From assembly GCA_905221605.1 (NCBI GenBank), contig CAJNDS010002137.1, forward strand, positions 542,851 through 606,850: a stretch of 64,000 nucleotides of DNA, read 5' to 3'. This document shows positions 1 to 12,521 of this stretch, piece by piece. The notes beneath the pieces were generated by a model. That model was not told where the DNA came from, ran no database searches, and saw only the letters and a program-made list of their open reading frames with translations. The position numbers and the translations under genes were made by a program. How positions within the stretch are numbered: position 1 is the first letter of the stretch; each line of letters starts with the position of its first letter. The stretch is from Symbiodinium natans. Its lineage: Eukaryota > Sar > Dinophyceae > Suessiales > Symbiodiniaceae.

Positions 1-12
1 TAAGTCCTAGGT

Positions 13-245
13 ACTGGTGAGCGCTTTCAATACGTGGCTTCTACATGCTGGCACTGTCAGTTGCAGGCTTCTTACAGTGTGGCTTTGCGATTCTTACAGT
101 GAGGCTTTGTTTGGGAAGGAACCCAACGCTAACTCCACTGGCCGATCACCATGCAGCAGCCTGGGCACTGCGTGAGCGCTCTCAATACTGGCATCGACAT
201 GTTGGCACTGCTAGCTGCAGGACTCTTACAGTGTGGCCTTGCGAC
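13..245. repeat. Imperfect two-copy duplication, unit ~155 bp
   Basis: A segment around 13-90 (GGTGAGCGCTTTCAATAC... to ...CAGTGTGGCTTTGCG) recurs around 166-245 with substitutions. The ATG frame starting at 45 runs through both copies and has no recognisable domain. I see no gene in 1-1150. Confidence 0.55.
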
Positions 246-1187
246 GGAGGCGCTGCTTGGCGCTACTCAAATGCGCCGCAGGCTATCGTTGCAACTGCGG
301 CGATTCGGCCTATTGCTGAGTTTGCTCTGAGGTCGCTCTTGGCGGGCCCTAGAGGTTGATCAAGAAGCCCCCACTGGCTAACCACCATGGGGCATCGCGG
401 GTTCACCCTTCCGTCCGGAAGGGTGTGCCCCAGTCACCTTGTCCTTTCCTGTGACCATTTGGTGGTTGAAATTTGCTGAGCCAGCATTATCGCTCTTGCT
501 ACGCTGACATATACGACTGCGGCTCGCCAAGAGCATGACCGACCGGCACTGTGCAAATGACCTTGAGATGGTGATTTTGACTTTCTGGCATATTTCGCAT
601 TTTGCGACCTCTCTACGAGCTTGGCGCTACAAGGATCTGCTCTTGGACTACATCGACGAGCTTGAGTTCTGAGCGCGTGGGGAGTTTCTTAGCTTTTTCG
701 CCCCTTCTTTTTGGTTTCTTGGTCTGCTTTGCTGGGTTGCTTGGTGGTGTGTTGTTGTTGTTTGGCCGTTCTTTTGCCGTTTCCGCGATGATGGCGAGCT
801 GTTTCACACCTAGTTGCGAGACCCGCAAGAACGGCCTACTGTGCTACTGATGTAGTAAAGTGGCGTCCGCCTTAAAAAACAAAACTTGCTCTTCGCTGTG
901 GTTTGAGTTGGGGTTGTCCGAGGCTGCATTCGGACTTGGTAGCCACCATTTTTACCTGTGCAGCCCTTGAGAAAATGACGGTGAAACTTCTGCTTGTCGT
1001 TGCCAAAGCACAGGCAGGGCCAACAATCTATCGAGAGCACGAAGAGACTTGGCGCAGCTTCTGCCAATTGTTTGAGCCTGATCTGTGGTAGCCGAAAGCA
1101 GACGCTTGACGTCTTCACAAATACGTCTGAAGTAGGACACCAGCTGTGAGAGACTTCCCACGCAAATACGAGCTGCCATTGATTGCA

Positions 1188-1690
1188 GGACCGCCCGCAG
1201 TGGACGAAAAGGACCCGTCTGGATCAGGTCGGTGGCAGCCGCAAGCAGGCGTCTGACTTTTTCATTAAGACGTCCGCGAAGAACATGATTTGCCGTTTTC
1301 TACTCCGCCCACAGTGGACCGAGCGGATCGGAAGCGCTCCCTCTGAATCAGGTGGATGAGATGCAAGGAGTTTGGATCAGGGGTTTGTGTGTGGGCTTTC
1401 AGAATGACATTGAAGCGAGCTCGCAATGATTCCGTGGAGTTTGCGCCATGGTCGCCTGACTTTTTCATTTACACGTCCGCGAAGAACCATGATTTGCCGT
1501 TTTCTACTTTCATTCTGAGCCACAAGGCTTTCTCGAGGACCGCCCACAGTGGACCGAGCGGATCGGAAGCGCCCCCTCTGGATCAGGTGGATGAGACGCA
1601 AGGAGTTTGGATCAGGGGTTTGTGTGTGGGCTTTCAGAATGACATTGAAGCGAGCTCGCAATGATTCCGTGGAGTTGGCACCATGGTCGA
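1188..1690. repeat. Tandem repeat, ~235 bp unit, two copies plus a partial
   Basis: CCGCCCACAGTGGACCGAGC begins at 1305 and again at 1540, a 235 bp period, and the following ~150 bp are nearly identical. A shorter, diverged copy starts at 1191. Frames on both strands across this block are by-products of the repeat. No gene is apparent in 1700-2160. Confidence 0.8.
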
Positions 1691-2206
1691 CCCATGCTAG
1701 GGCACTCTCACAAAAGTTGGGGTTTTATAGAAAAAGATATAGAACGCAATCTGTGTACAATTTATTCCTCATGATTGGAATAAGCTTTGGCGAAAAGATC
1801 TTGTGAAATCTCAAAGTAATTCCATCTTCTATGTACACATGTGAAACTCAATCCCATATATGTGTTGAAGACTCATTCGGTTACACTGACGCGCTTTTTC
1901 TTCAGTCGTGGGGCAAGCATGCACAGGATGCGATCTGGTTTCGCGATTTCCTGCTCTCCCGAAATACCCCCCAGACAGACCCAACACTGAGACGGGTGGG
2001 TGGGAGGGACAAAAATTTTCTCTCAGCCCGAGCTTGAGCAGCTGTTCACATGAATGCGGCCAACTGTTGATTCAAGCATGCTGCAAGTCACACAGTTGAA
2101 AATGTCGTTCAAGATGCTGAGGAAAATTCTTTGAAAACTTGAAATAATTTTGCAACTCCCAAAGGTCACAAAAGAACTCTAAAACCCCGCGCTCGAAGGT
2201 ATAGCG

Positions 2207-3395
2207 CTACAACTTTAGTTTGACAGGTCCAGCCTTTGCTGGTCGCCACTTCCCCCAGTTGTTCTCCTCGGAGTCCGACACCAAGATCGTTGCACCCACT
2301 GCCTTGGGCGCTGCAGAGGGTTCTGGCACAGCCTCCTCCGTGGTCACTTGATGTTGTTGGACAAAGCATCCGGAGGTCGCTGGTCCCGGTACGGTCTCGG
2401 CTCCCATGGTGCTGTCCGGTCCGGTCCGAGGGCGTGGACTGCGAACCCTCTTCCCTGGCAAGGTCCAATCTCGAGCAATCTCGTCCATCGCCTGCTTCCC
2501 GGTGTTCCAGTTGACAGGGACCTGTTCGGATTGCGCTGCCGCCATGTAGCTCTTTATGTTCTTGGTATGCGGCTCCGACATTAGGTGGAACTCTGCTGCT
2601 CGTTTCTGACAGACCAGACAATAAGGGTTGTTGGCATTGTTGTTCACAAGCGCCTGCCATAACCCTTCGAAGCGGCGACATATCCAAGTCAGCCAGCCGG
2701 AACTTGCGAAGCGACGCTTGCCTTTCCGGGTCGGTCCGGTAAGGGAGTCCGGAGGTGGCCCACTCGGCTTCCGAACAACGGGCCGCTCCTCCATAGGCTT
2801 CCGCTCCTTTGCCGGCTTCTCCTTCTTGGGCTTCAATGCAGCGTCCTTGGCTGCTCTCGCTTCCATAAAGCGTCGCCAGGCCTCTGGTTCGTTGCCTTTT
2901 ATCTCGTAGCTGTCGGATTTTCCCTCCGAGGTCTTCTCCTCCCTTTCCTCCAGAAACTTTTCCCAGACCGAGGTCTTCTTCTCTTCCTTCGAGGTCTTCT
3001 CCTCCCTCTTCGAGGCCTCTTTCTTCCTCAGCGTCTTGGGAGTTGGCCGCATCAGCGTGGGCGCTGTGGCCTTGTGGGAGGACGGCCGCTCCACCATCGT
3101 GGGCTCTCTGGCTCGATGGGATGATGGTTGCTCCATCATTGCCACATCTTCGGCTCCTTCCGCCGTCTCCTCTTCGGATGGCGGGGGTGATGGAACATAG
3201 ATCGTGACCGGATGTCTCCTCGTCTTGTAGGGGACCGAGTCGCTCCTCTTCCTCGGTGATTCTGTTCACCTGGTGCTCGTTCACGAGTAGCATCCTGCGC
3301 GCTCGCACTCCCTCTCGCATACCCTCCAGCTCGCTGATAGAGCGGACCATTGTCTCGCTCATGGCTGGCTCCACCTCCATTGGCTCCTCTTCCAT
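2207..3395 (-). pseudogene. Lys/Glu-rich retroelement-associated segment with a C2H2-like finger
   Basis: Two overlapping minus-strand frames appear to be one product broken by a frameshift near 3140. The upstream part is acidic (MEEEPMEVEPAMSETMVRS, then a TEEEERLGPLQDEE stretch). The downstream part (2207-3145) is Lys/Glu-rich and contains YCLVCQKRAAEFH followed by SEPHTKN, a C-x2-C...H...H arrangement that could bind zinc. It lies just downstream, on the same strand, of the gag-protease remnant ending near 3136, so I infer it belongs to the same decayed retroelement. No reverse transcriptase motif follows. I do not recognise the family. Confidence 0.4.
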
Positions 3396-5412
3396 GGTGC
3401 GCTAAGGCGTCTACCACAAAAGACGGTGGCTCCTGGTGCTTTGGGCATCCAAGGCTTTCGGGTTGATACTTGGGAGATTGCTCTTGCAGATCACGACCAA
3501 AACACGACAAGGGAATGTTTGCTGCTGTGGTGCTACTGTCACACGCATGCACAAGCCACTCGACTGTTGGTGTGGTGTTGCTTTGCTCCCCATGTGTGGT
3601 GATGTTGTGGTCTGCACAAGAAAACAAGCACGCACGACTGTCCAACTCATGCACAAGCCTCTCGACTGCTGGTGTGGTGTTGTTGTTTTGCTCCCCGTGT
3701 GAGATGATGTTGTTGTCTGCGCAAGAAAACAAGCACGCACGACTGTCCAACTCATGGAAAACTGGCATGTCCGCATGACTGAAAGACTCAAAGGAACTAG
3801 GCGCGGCGCTCAAAAGCTCATCAACGGCCCTTAGTCTCTCCTTAGTCTCTCCTTGGTCCAGGTCAGCATGCTCATGACTCACACGTCCCTTGCAGTCACT
3901 CATCTCATCAAGACATGAAATGTCCAGCAATTCAGGGTTTCTGGGCTCAACACACACTCTCGCAGAATTTCGATACCCGTGATTCGAGGTCGAACGATGA
4001 AAATCACGATCAGCGGATGACTTTCGAGATCGATTTTGGCGATGTTGTTCCGTTTTGGCGATCAAATCTTGAGGCTTCAGAGCTAAAGGATGGTCACTCC
4101 GTACTGACGCAAGCCAACTTACTGAGGCAAACAAGGTGGGCTTCAAAGTTACGCCATGCTTGCGGACAGTGATTCCGCCTTGCTGTACGCATAGCGTCGG
4201 TTCCCAACCACCGTTCTGACAAAGTAAATTGATGTTCAGCAAATTATGCTTGATCTGATCGGAAATGACGGCTTCAAACCTAGCTTTACACATGTACACA
4301 GCGTCACCTTCGATGATGCTGGGGTGGTGGTTTCAAAGCAGACTTCCACCAAAACATGTAACATGTGTTGATCCGCCAATCTCAACGGAATCTCCAGTCG
4401 CAGTCTCCGCATAGGACTTCGGGCGTCCTTCCAACCAACTCAGGATCTTCACGTGGTCGCTCTCAAGCGTCTCTCTCGTGATGATGTGGAACGAACTACC
4501 AGAGTCAATCAGCCAGTAAATGCGATCATCTGAAGGAAAACTAACCACCTGGTTCGTGAGCATCATACCAAAGTGATATCCTTCCAGAAACGTCTTGATT
4601 GATGACTGTGCTTTTCCACTACCTTTGGTTGTGGGCTGCGCTGCTGCTTTCGCCGATGTAGACGATGAAGACGATGGTGCCTCTGGCTGCGTCGTAACGG
4701 CCTGGCTCGTCGCCGCTGCGGCTTTGTCCTTCAGTCTTCCCGCAGTTCCGGCAGACATTTGTCTTCTTCGCCTCTCTGCTCTTGCTCCGAGCTCTGTCTC
4801 CTTTTCCGCCTTGGTCACCTTTCCTGTCCTTTCCTCTCGCTTTGCCACCCTTCTGTCCCTTTTCTCCTTTCCGCCTTTGTTGCCCTTGTTGCCCTTGGGG
4901 CCTTTGTTGCTCTTGTCTCTGTCGCCCTTTCCGCCCCTGCCACCCTTGAAGGCACTCGCATACCCGGATGCTCCTTCTCTCTGGAAGTCCATCACACGAA
5001 GCTGCTCGTCGTAAAACTGCAAACCAGTCATCAGCTCACCCATGCTCTTCGTTGAGTGATGGAGAAGCAGATATCTCTTGGTCTCAGAATCCAAGTGCTT
5101 CATCAGGCACAAGATTCCCTCTTGTTCTCCGATGAGCAACTCCGGGAAGCGATGCTTCACCTGCGCCTCGAACTTGAGAAGTTCGGTGGTGTACCACCTA
5201 GCGACATCAAGTGGTCGCTTGAGGTGCTTTGGCGGCACCAGGCCTAATGCCTGCTCGCGAAGGGCTTGTCCTTCTACTCTGGAGCGAACGGACAACTCAT
5301 TGTTCAGCGAACGCCAGAGTTCGTACCCGGCACTTGCTCCCATCTGCTTCACCTCGATGAGATGCACCAAATCCTGCCCACGCTGGAACTTGCTCATGGA
5401 CTGACGAAGCAA
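3136..5412 (-). pseudogene. Copia-like Gag-protease remnant with an in-frame TGA
   Basis: The minus-strand frame from 5412 has a Gag-like helical region (SKFQRGQDLVHLIEVKQMG, later KHLDSETKRYLLLHHS). A Gly/Lys-rich basic stretch follows, then an aspartic protease signature YWLIDSGSSFHII near 4500. The frame meets TGA at 4333-4335 (after CFGGSLL) and continues in the same register with protease-like sequence (KARFEAVISDQIKHNLLNI) down to 3136. A single in-frame stop therefore interrupts the protease. There is no integrase or RT, so this is a truncated, probably dead copia-type element. A ~105 bp internal duplication sits at 3540-3760. Confidence 0.65.
3545..3757. repeat. ~105 bp tandem duplication
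   Basis: CAAGAAAACAAGCACGCACG at about 3617 recurs about 105 bp later at 3722, together with the preceding CTCGACTG(T/C)TGGTGTGGTG block. On the minus strand it duplicates an HELDSRACLFSCAD peptide in the retroelement remnant. Confidence 0.75.
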
Positions 5413-5455
5413 AAACCAAAGTTTGGTTGACCGAGCTGCCTTCCGGCTTCAAGCT

Positions 5456-5840
5456 TCACTTGCAAAACTTCCACATTGCTACTAATCGCCTCCTGCAACT
5501 CCGTAGCGTAGCGGTCGTCAAGCAAACAAAGCCAGCTTGCAAGTTCGTCTCTGTAAGCTGTCCAAACTCGGATTTCAGCACGTACTCGTCATGGACGCAT
5601 ACGTAGTTCAGCTGAGGCAACTGTGGAATGTTACCCTCTCTCTTGTTTCGTACACCAGAGTCTACTTCCATATCCACAGGGGTCGATGCATTCGCAGATG
5701 CTGCTGAGGGGTCTCCTCCAGTTAGCATGGCACTCATCTGTTGAAGTTGAGCTGCCTGCTGTCGGATCTGTTCATCCTGTGCTTGCAGCATTGCTCTTGT
5801 GAACTCCATCTGTTGAGCTACTCCAGATGCAAAGCAACTG
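5456..5840 (-). pseudogene. Gag N-terminal region of the same decayed element
   Basis: Minus-strand frame with a Gln-rich, coiled-coil-like stretch (QQMEFTRAMLQAQDEQIRQQ), an Ala/Ser linker and PQLNYVCVHDEYVLKSEFG. It is in a different register from the gag-protease frame starting at 5412, so at least one frameshift separates them. Placement directly upstream on the same strand supports one element. Sequence beyond 5840 in this frame is not convincing. Confidence 0.4.
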
Positions 5841-6241
5841 CACATTCGGAACTTGAAGGGGTTCTTGTGGTGCTGTCTGAGGGGTGTCCCCATCTGGTAG
5901 AACTGAGGTCCAAGCGAAGGCACAGCCCCAACTGGTGGCTGATGGCCAACACAATGGACAGACCAGCTGCACGCCCAGGGGACCTTTTGGTAAGCCTCAA
6001 ATGCCAACAAAAGGGCCCCCATCCAGGATCGCTGTAACATAGCATCGCAGGGAACTGTGCGTTACCTCTTGGGATATCGGCCACAGCAAAGAACAAATCA
6101 GCGATGTACTGTGCATCCGAAGTGCAGGGCCTGCCATAAGAGCCACTTACGGACTGGTTTTTTCCTTGTTCCAACAGCCCTTCCTGCCTGGCAGGCTGAG
6201 CTTAACATTGTGGCCGATGGGAGGCTGCACGGGGCTGCGCT

Positions 6242-7170
6242 TTGGGTGGTTCCGGCGGTCCCGAGATCAAGTGCATCGGGGAGCCAATCCTCGCGCTCGG
6301 AGGAAAGGAGAGCTCTAGCAAGGAGAAGGTCTGGAGTTCTCCGTCTGATGTCCCAGCGGGGCTTGTTGGCTTGCAATCGCCGGGACCAGATCCTCCTGCA
6401 GCAGCAGGTAAGCCGGTAGTGGGTCTGTGCCTCAGTGGTTTGCGCTGCCCAAGGTTTAGGTGTCGGGGTTGCAGGCGTCCCATCTGCGGTTCGCGACGCG
6501 ATTCCCCCTTGCGTAAAGCTTGCGGCGCGAGAGATGGAAATCGAAGCGCTCAAGCGAGGTTCAGACGGCGGAGGCTCACAGACCGGGTCCCAGCACCCTC
6601 GCTGCCCAAACGGAGGCGCTGAAAGAGGCACTTGCCCAAAGGGGCGGACAAAGCTCCATAACTGCGGTCAAAACTGACCTCACGTGGCCGACGTTGACCG
6701 ACGACAAGTTGGACGCGCGAGACGTAGTCTTGTTCTGCGAGAAGTTCGAGGACGTCTGCGCTTGCCAACAACTGCTGCGGCATGAGTGCGCAGAAAAGCT
6801 TTGCTCTGTGCGGGCGCTGCCGCAGTTCACGCATGAAGACTTACACCAATGCGTACCGTGCAGCGTGGAAGTCGGGGGAAGTGCTCTCTGACCCGCAAGC
6901 AGTTTACGATCGCATCAAAGAACAAGCATCTCATATGCTAATCGAAAGCCCATTGGACGTCTTGGCCCGGCAGCAGGACTCGGAAGGCCCAGTTGTTACG
7001 GAGTTGTTACGGCGAAGACTTTGCTGTGGGGGGGCGGCCCGCGCTTTGCGCCTGGATTGACCGGCAAGCTTTGCAGACATGCCGTTTTTGCCGTTGCGTT
7101 GCGAGTGCTTCGAGTCCAAGACCAGCCTCGCTGACGCGGGCCACGGGTGTCGGGATCGTGTTCGATGCAT
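6242..7170 (+). pseudogene. Second Gag-like remnant, plus strand, frameshifted
   Basis: Plus-strand translation gives DLTWPTLTDDKLDARDVVLF then CEKFEDVC. After a frameshift near 6762 it continues with NNCCGMSAQK and KTYTNAYRAAWKSGEVLSDP then QAVYDRIK. I recognise this as the Gag type found in dinoflagellate retroelements (from memory of the family, unchecked). A frame change near 6830 and loss of register after ~6990 show it is decayed. It faces away from the gag-protease remnant at 3136-5840, so the two are separate insertions. No pol domain follows. Confidence 0.5.
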
Positions 7171-7279
7171 GGAGGTTGACATGCCTGTCAGGTGGCCAGA
7201 AAATGCAGATAAAAACTTAGAGATGGAGCTGGCTAAAAGAGCCCTCATGGAGCTCTCTCCGCTCACAAGGTTCTGAAGA

Positions 7280-7920
7280 TACTGATTCAAGGACGGACGC
7301 TTGTTTGTATTGTTGACAGGTTGTGGCTCCGAGCGCAGACAAAGCACGCTGCGCTGAGATGCCATGTTGTTCGGCATTGTGCGCCCGAGAGTGCGAAGCG
7401 GACGACCTCCATAGATGGGTGCCATCGTTCCAGTTGGGCATGAGGAGGGTGTGCTCTTGCGATCTACATGTGTGATGTGATGTGACGTGTGTGAAATGGC
7501 ATTAGTCAATTTCACCCCTGTCAAACGTGCGGCGTGGCATGATTCAGTCTGAATCATTCTTTGAATCTCCAATCTACTGGCGCGATCAGTGTGGCTGTGC
7601 TGTAATTATGTAGCTATCGGGGGTGGGGTGGGCCTGGTGGGTGTTCGCTCCTTGTTTTGGGTTTCTCGAAACTGCGAGTTTTGCTATTTCCTTCAAGCTC
7701 ACCAGAATTTCTTGCTGCACGCTGGAAGCGTACGTTCCAGACGCGCAAAACTTTCTTTTGCAGTGGTATTCCTTCTCATTGCGGACTGTGCGGGATGAAT
7801 TGTATTTCCCGAAAGGAGTTCAGGCTCGAAAGTTGCAAAGAGCTCAGGCCCTGAGTCGTCAGAAATTTTGTTTTCCCACTCTACCTACCTTGTGTCGAGT
7901 TTAAGAACTGGGCTGGGCAG
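7280..7920. other. No gene seen
   Basis: About 640 bp of unique-looking sequence with only short open frames on both strands and no recognisable motif, repeat or RNA gene. Confidence 0.4.
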
Positions 7921-8136
7921 TTGTACGTTTGGTTCTTTACAGTCAGGCTTAAATTCAGGCCAAGGCCCGAATTTCACAATGTTGGAATCATCTTGGGTGC
8001 GTGTGAATGCCTTGAGAGTGGACTGCATGCGGAATTGATCCAACAAACGCGGGCGAAAGATCTCGAATTCTGCAAAGGTCGCAGAGTCTATGTTGTCAAG
8101 TTCAACGTCGCCCCGATCCCGTGCCAGGCTGGGCCC

Positions 8137-8555
<419 letters not shown>

Positions 8556-8639
8556 CAATATTCTGGCCCCTAAGATTTACTGTTCATATCCGGAACTACC
8601 TTCAAAGCACGATTCTATTGAGCTAGCGTGAACCTGTGA

Positions 8640-10640
8640 AAGGGAAGGAGCCCAATAACTATGGCTTTTTTGCTTGTTGAGAATCCCATCTTTCCTCACT
8701 CATTCATTCACTCGGTTCACGCTCACTTGTTATTAAAACGATTCATTAAGGTCTTTTGGGAACTGCTTAGAATCTAACCGCGAGCGCGCGACGCCTGGGT
8801 GAGGGGCTGGTCAGAAACAATGGCGGGCCGCCTGAGGTTTAAGGTCAACCCAACGCAGGGTCCTAGGGCGGGCCTACGGTGAGCTCCAGCGGCCCTAAGT
8901 GCCCCCGTGGTCCTGACGCATCAGCCGCTGCTGGAGATCAGTTGATTGGGGTGGTGTACCCATGTCGATAAAAGCACCCGGGCTGTTTTTGTGTGCTCCC
9001 AGCTTTTGCTGCAAGTCAGAATGTGAAATTTGTCCTGGGCAGCTAGCAGCGTATTGCAGGACCGCCGAAACTGATTTGCTATCGTTCGTCTGGCCCGGAA
9101 CCCAACATCGATGCGACTAGAATCCTGCAAGCTCTTCAGGCCAGGAAGATCAAGGTCGTACTGTGCATTGCCTATTGCCCTCAAGTAAGATCAGAGCCAG
9201 GACGCCCCGAACGAGTTCGCGTGGTCCCGCTTCTGAGATTGTGACATAGATATCTCCCACGCGCTTTGCCAGGAAAGAGAACAACTATCCAAGCTTGCCA
9301 TGGGCTGCTAAAGTGCTCATCAACTCCGGTCAGGTGCCTTCACCACCGCAGCGTCAAGCACAAGCAGGCTGGGCGTCCAAGCGTTTTGTCATTTGGTGTC
9401 ACCAACTTGAAAAGTCACGAGTTTGATTTGTGCTGATCAAGTTCCTTCTTAGAACTGCCAAGTCATTGTGCTAACCGCGTTCTCCAGCAGGGCCTTGTCG
9501 CTCCTGCGGCCCTGTGGGAGCTCCAACTGAAGGCTGGCCTCCTGTCTTGAGGGCCTGCTGTGCCACTGGCTTGGGGAAACGGCTGATGTTGCTGTGTTGC
9601 AGCTTTGCCTTCATGTGGCAGGGTTGACTGATGCCAGGGCCTTTGTTGCATGCTGCCTCTTCAGTCCCAAGTTCAAAGGCTTTTTGGGAGTGCAAAAGCT
9701 GTTTTTGTTCTCTGGAGGTCTTGGGGGCAAGTGTCCCAATACCGTGGAGCTCGATGCTCGCGTGATGAAGGTCCACATCCTCCAAAAAGCCAGTGTTCCA
9801 TGAGCACGGGAGGGCTTTTGCAGCTTTTGCTCCTTTTGACGGTGATTCCTTGAGTTGTGGCAGGAGGATACCCGCTTCGGAGCTGATTGCGGCTTCGTTC
9901 TTCGTTCTTCGCACGGCGAGTGCGACACCCGGAGCCGGGCTCAATCAAGCTTTCAGTTCAGCAAGTAGACGGGGCAGACGTTTCCGGACAGCAGGCTGGC
10001 TGGCTGAATGAGCCTGAACCTCAGCAAGAGAATGCGCAGAATGCATGTCCTGAGTTTGATCGTACCAGTGCATGAACTAATTATGAAGCTTCTATAAGTG
10101 ATTCAAACGAAGGAGATTTGAATCTCTCTCGGCCTTTTTTGCTTGCTTGCTCATGCTCTTCCCGGGTCCCCAACATTGCGTAGTCAGTGCGTGATGTGGC
10201 ATGGCACGGACCATATGAATTCACCACGGAGCCCAGTTGTCGATTTGGCCAAATTCGTGTTGTCACGAAATTTTTCGCGTGGCGTCATTCTGCAATCCAT
10301 GCAAGCTGATTAGTGCTCACTGTCGCGGCCACGGTCGCTGATGCAAGATGGTCGGAGCCTGGCATGCTCGATGAAAGTCGGTGCTCGTGCGCAGCGGATG
10401 CAACGAAGCGTTCCTTCATGGTGTTGTGACGTTGTGGTCTCATCACATCATTGCGCAGTCTACACCGCTCGTCGCTACTGTCCTTGATGGGGATTCGGGT
10501 CTCACCGTGTGCAGAGCCGTTGCGGTTGTGTTTACCCGGGGCTGCGGTTTGCAGTACTGGCACTTGTGCCTGATGCTTTTGTTCTTCGAGGCAACCCCAG
10601 GAAAGGGCATCGTATCGTGAACGATCCCTTTGGGTGCGGT
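8640..10640. other. Gene-poor stretch
   Basis: Two kilobases without a convincing gene. The longest frame is a 157 aa minus-strand frame (9471-9944) with a non-ATG start and no domain I recognise. It overlaps several frames of similar length on both strands, so I do not call it. No repeat structure stood out. Confidence 0.35.
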
Positions 10641-10644
10641 TTCT

Positions 10645-11278
10645 ATGCACACAAGCATTTGCGTAATGAAGACAAAGTGGCGGTTTTTGTTTTTTACAGG
10701 CTCGATGGACACAAAAATGTCTGTAACAAAGCGGCGTGTTTTTTTTACATGAACTCGATGGACACCAAAACCTTTGTAACAAAGTGGCACATAGGCCCAT
10801 GGACACCAAAACATGTCCGCAACAAAGTTTTTTTCAGGCTCGATGGACACAAGAATGTCCGTGACAAAGTGGCGTGTTTTTTTTTATACAGGCTCGATGG
10901 AGACAAACATGTCCGTAACAAAGTGGCGTGTTTTTTTACACAGGCTCGATGCACACCAAAGTCTTTGTAACAAAATGGCTTGTTTTTGCTACATAGACTC
11001 CATGGACACAAATGTCCGTAACAAAGCGTTTTCTTTTACAGGCTCGATAGAGACAAACGTGTCCGTGTAGGTGGCGCACTTTTGTTTGCATAGGCTCGAT
11101 GAACACCACAATCTTTGCAACAAAATGGCGTTGTTTTACAGGCTCGATAGACACACAAGTGTGCGTAACAAAGTGGCGTTTTTTGTTTACAAAGGCTCGA
11201 TGCACACCCAAATCTCTGTAACAAAGTGGCGATTGTTTTGTTACACGATGGACACAAAAATATCCGTGACAAAGTGGT
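10645..11278. repeat. Minisatellite, ~55 bp units, about eleven copies
   Basis: The module (A/G)GCTCGATGGACACAAAAATG, then TCCGTAACAAAGTGGCGT plus a T-run, is repeated head to tail with point changes and small length differences. It produces repetitive peptides such as GSMDTKTFVTKW in one frame and equally long frames on the other strand, so coding is not supported. Confidence 0.9.
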
Positions 11279-11279
11279 A

Positions 11280-12520
11280 TGAGGGCGGTGAGGGCAACGG
11301 GGGCTTGGGCATGCATTGGAGGCCTGATATTTCAAGAAGGTAGGGGAGGAGAGTCGGGTAGGGGCTAAAGATGGCTAAAGGGTACGGGATGCGGGGGCAA
11401 GAAAATGGTTTAGTTGCGGCGAGAGCGGGGAAGGCAGCAGGGGTTTGGGTGGGTTTGGGTGCGGGGGTCGGCGCATATCGAGATTTCGATTTTCTGTTCA
11501 TATGTCTGCAGAAGCAACGAAGCGCGACAAAAAAGGTCGCCTGGGGTGACGAGGGTGCAGCTGGGAGGCCGTGGCCCAAGCACTGAGTGTTGCGTTTGGC
11601 GAGAAGCTCCTTGTAGAAATCTGTGGCTGTGGAGTCCTCAGTGTGGACATGTCTTGCGGCGAGTGACAAAACTGAAGCGGTAACCTGTGCACAGACGCTG
11701 ATCGCACTCAGGGCGCTGTTGTTCCCGCTTGTCTGACGTTGTCCACACCTGCATTGTTCGATCACGGAAAATCGCTAGACTCCTAGACCGCAGAAGGATG
11801 CTTTTGGAAGCTATTGTGGCACATTTTCGAATCGCACAGGGCAGATTCTCGAATCGAACAGGATCCGGGGACTACCATCCTCTGCGTCACCCTTGTGAAC
11901 AAGGACGAACGCAAGGTTGCTGCTGGTGCAGTGGCATCCTGTTCTGTGCCCTTTTCCTTGGGATCTCAACCACTGTTTGCAGGACATGTCTCTGTGTCCG
12001 ATGCCCTTCAGCTTGCTAGACGGGCTGATCGCTCCACAAATGAGGCAGGGCCCAAATAAAGCTGCCTTTGCGTGCAGGAGAGCGCGCGAGTGTCAGCATT
12101 GAAGGTTGTAGGCAGTATACGAGGTACAGGACTTGCGGTCCGCTGCAAAAACGCAGGCAACACGGCGCTGCTCAGGCGCCGCCGAGCGGCCTTGCTGCGG
12201 TTCAAGCTGCGCCCCCTTGTGCGTTGGCCAGGAAAAATGAGAGCGTGTTGAAATTCTTGTGCACAAGAGAGGGATTCCCCTATTTTTCACAGATGGATCC
12301 AAGCCACCAATCAGCCTCTGCTGAAAAGCAAACTCAGCAAGGGATCTCTAGCTCCATATGAGCTTTTTGTTGTTTGCTTTGGGTAGACATGTGTCCAGCC
12401 TCTTGATATGTTTGGCGCTGGCAGGTGTCATCGTTTGCCATGCCCCAAGACTAGGTTGGAAGTCACAAGTCCTTGCGTGACTCGCCGTTGGGCTCAGCCC
12501 GGCTTCAGCTGACAATTCGG
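11280..12520. other. 5' flank of the CBM1-DUF1800-DUF1501 gene
   Basis: No open frame here resembles a protein. The stretch is G-rich near 11280-11480 and otherwise unique. Promoter elements cannot be recognised: dinoflagellate genes typically lack a TATA box and are trans-spliced. An AG near the first ATG could serve as trans-splice acceptor, but I cannot choose one. Confidence 0.3.
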
Positions 12521-12521
12521 G

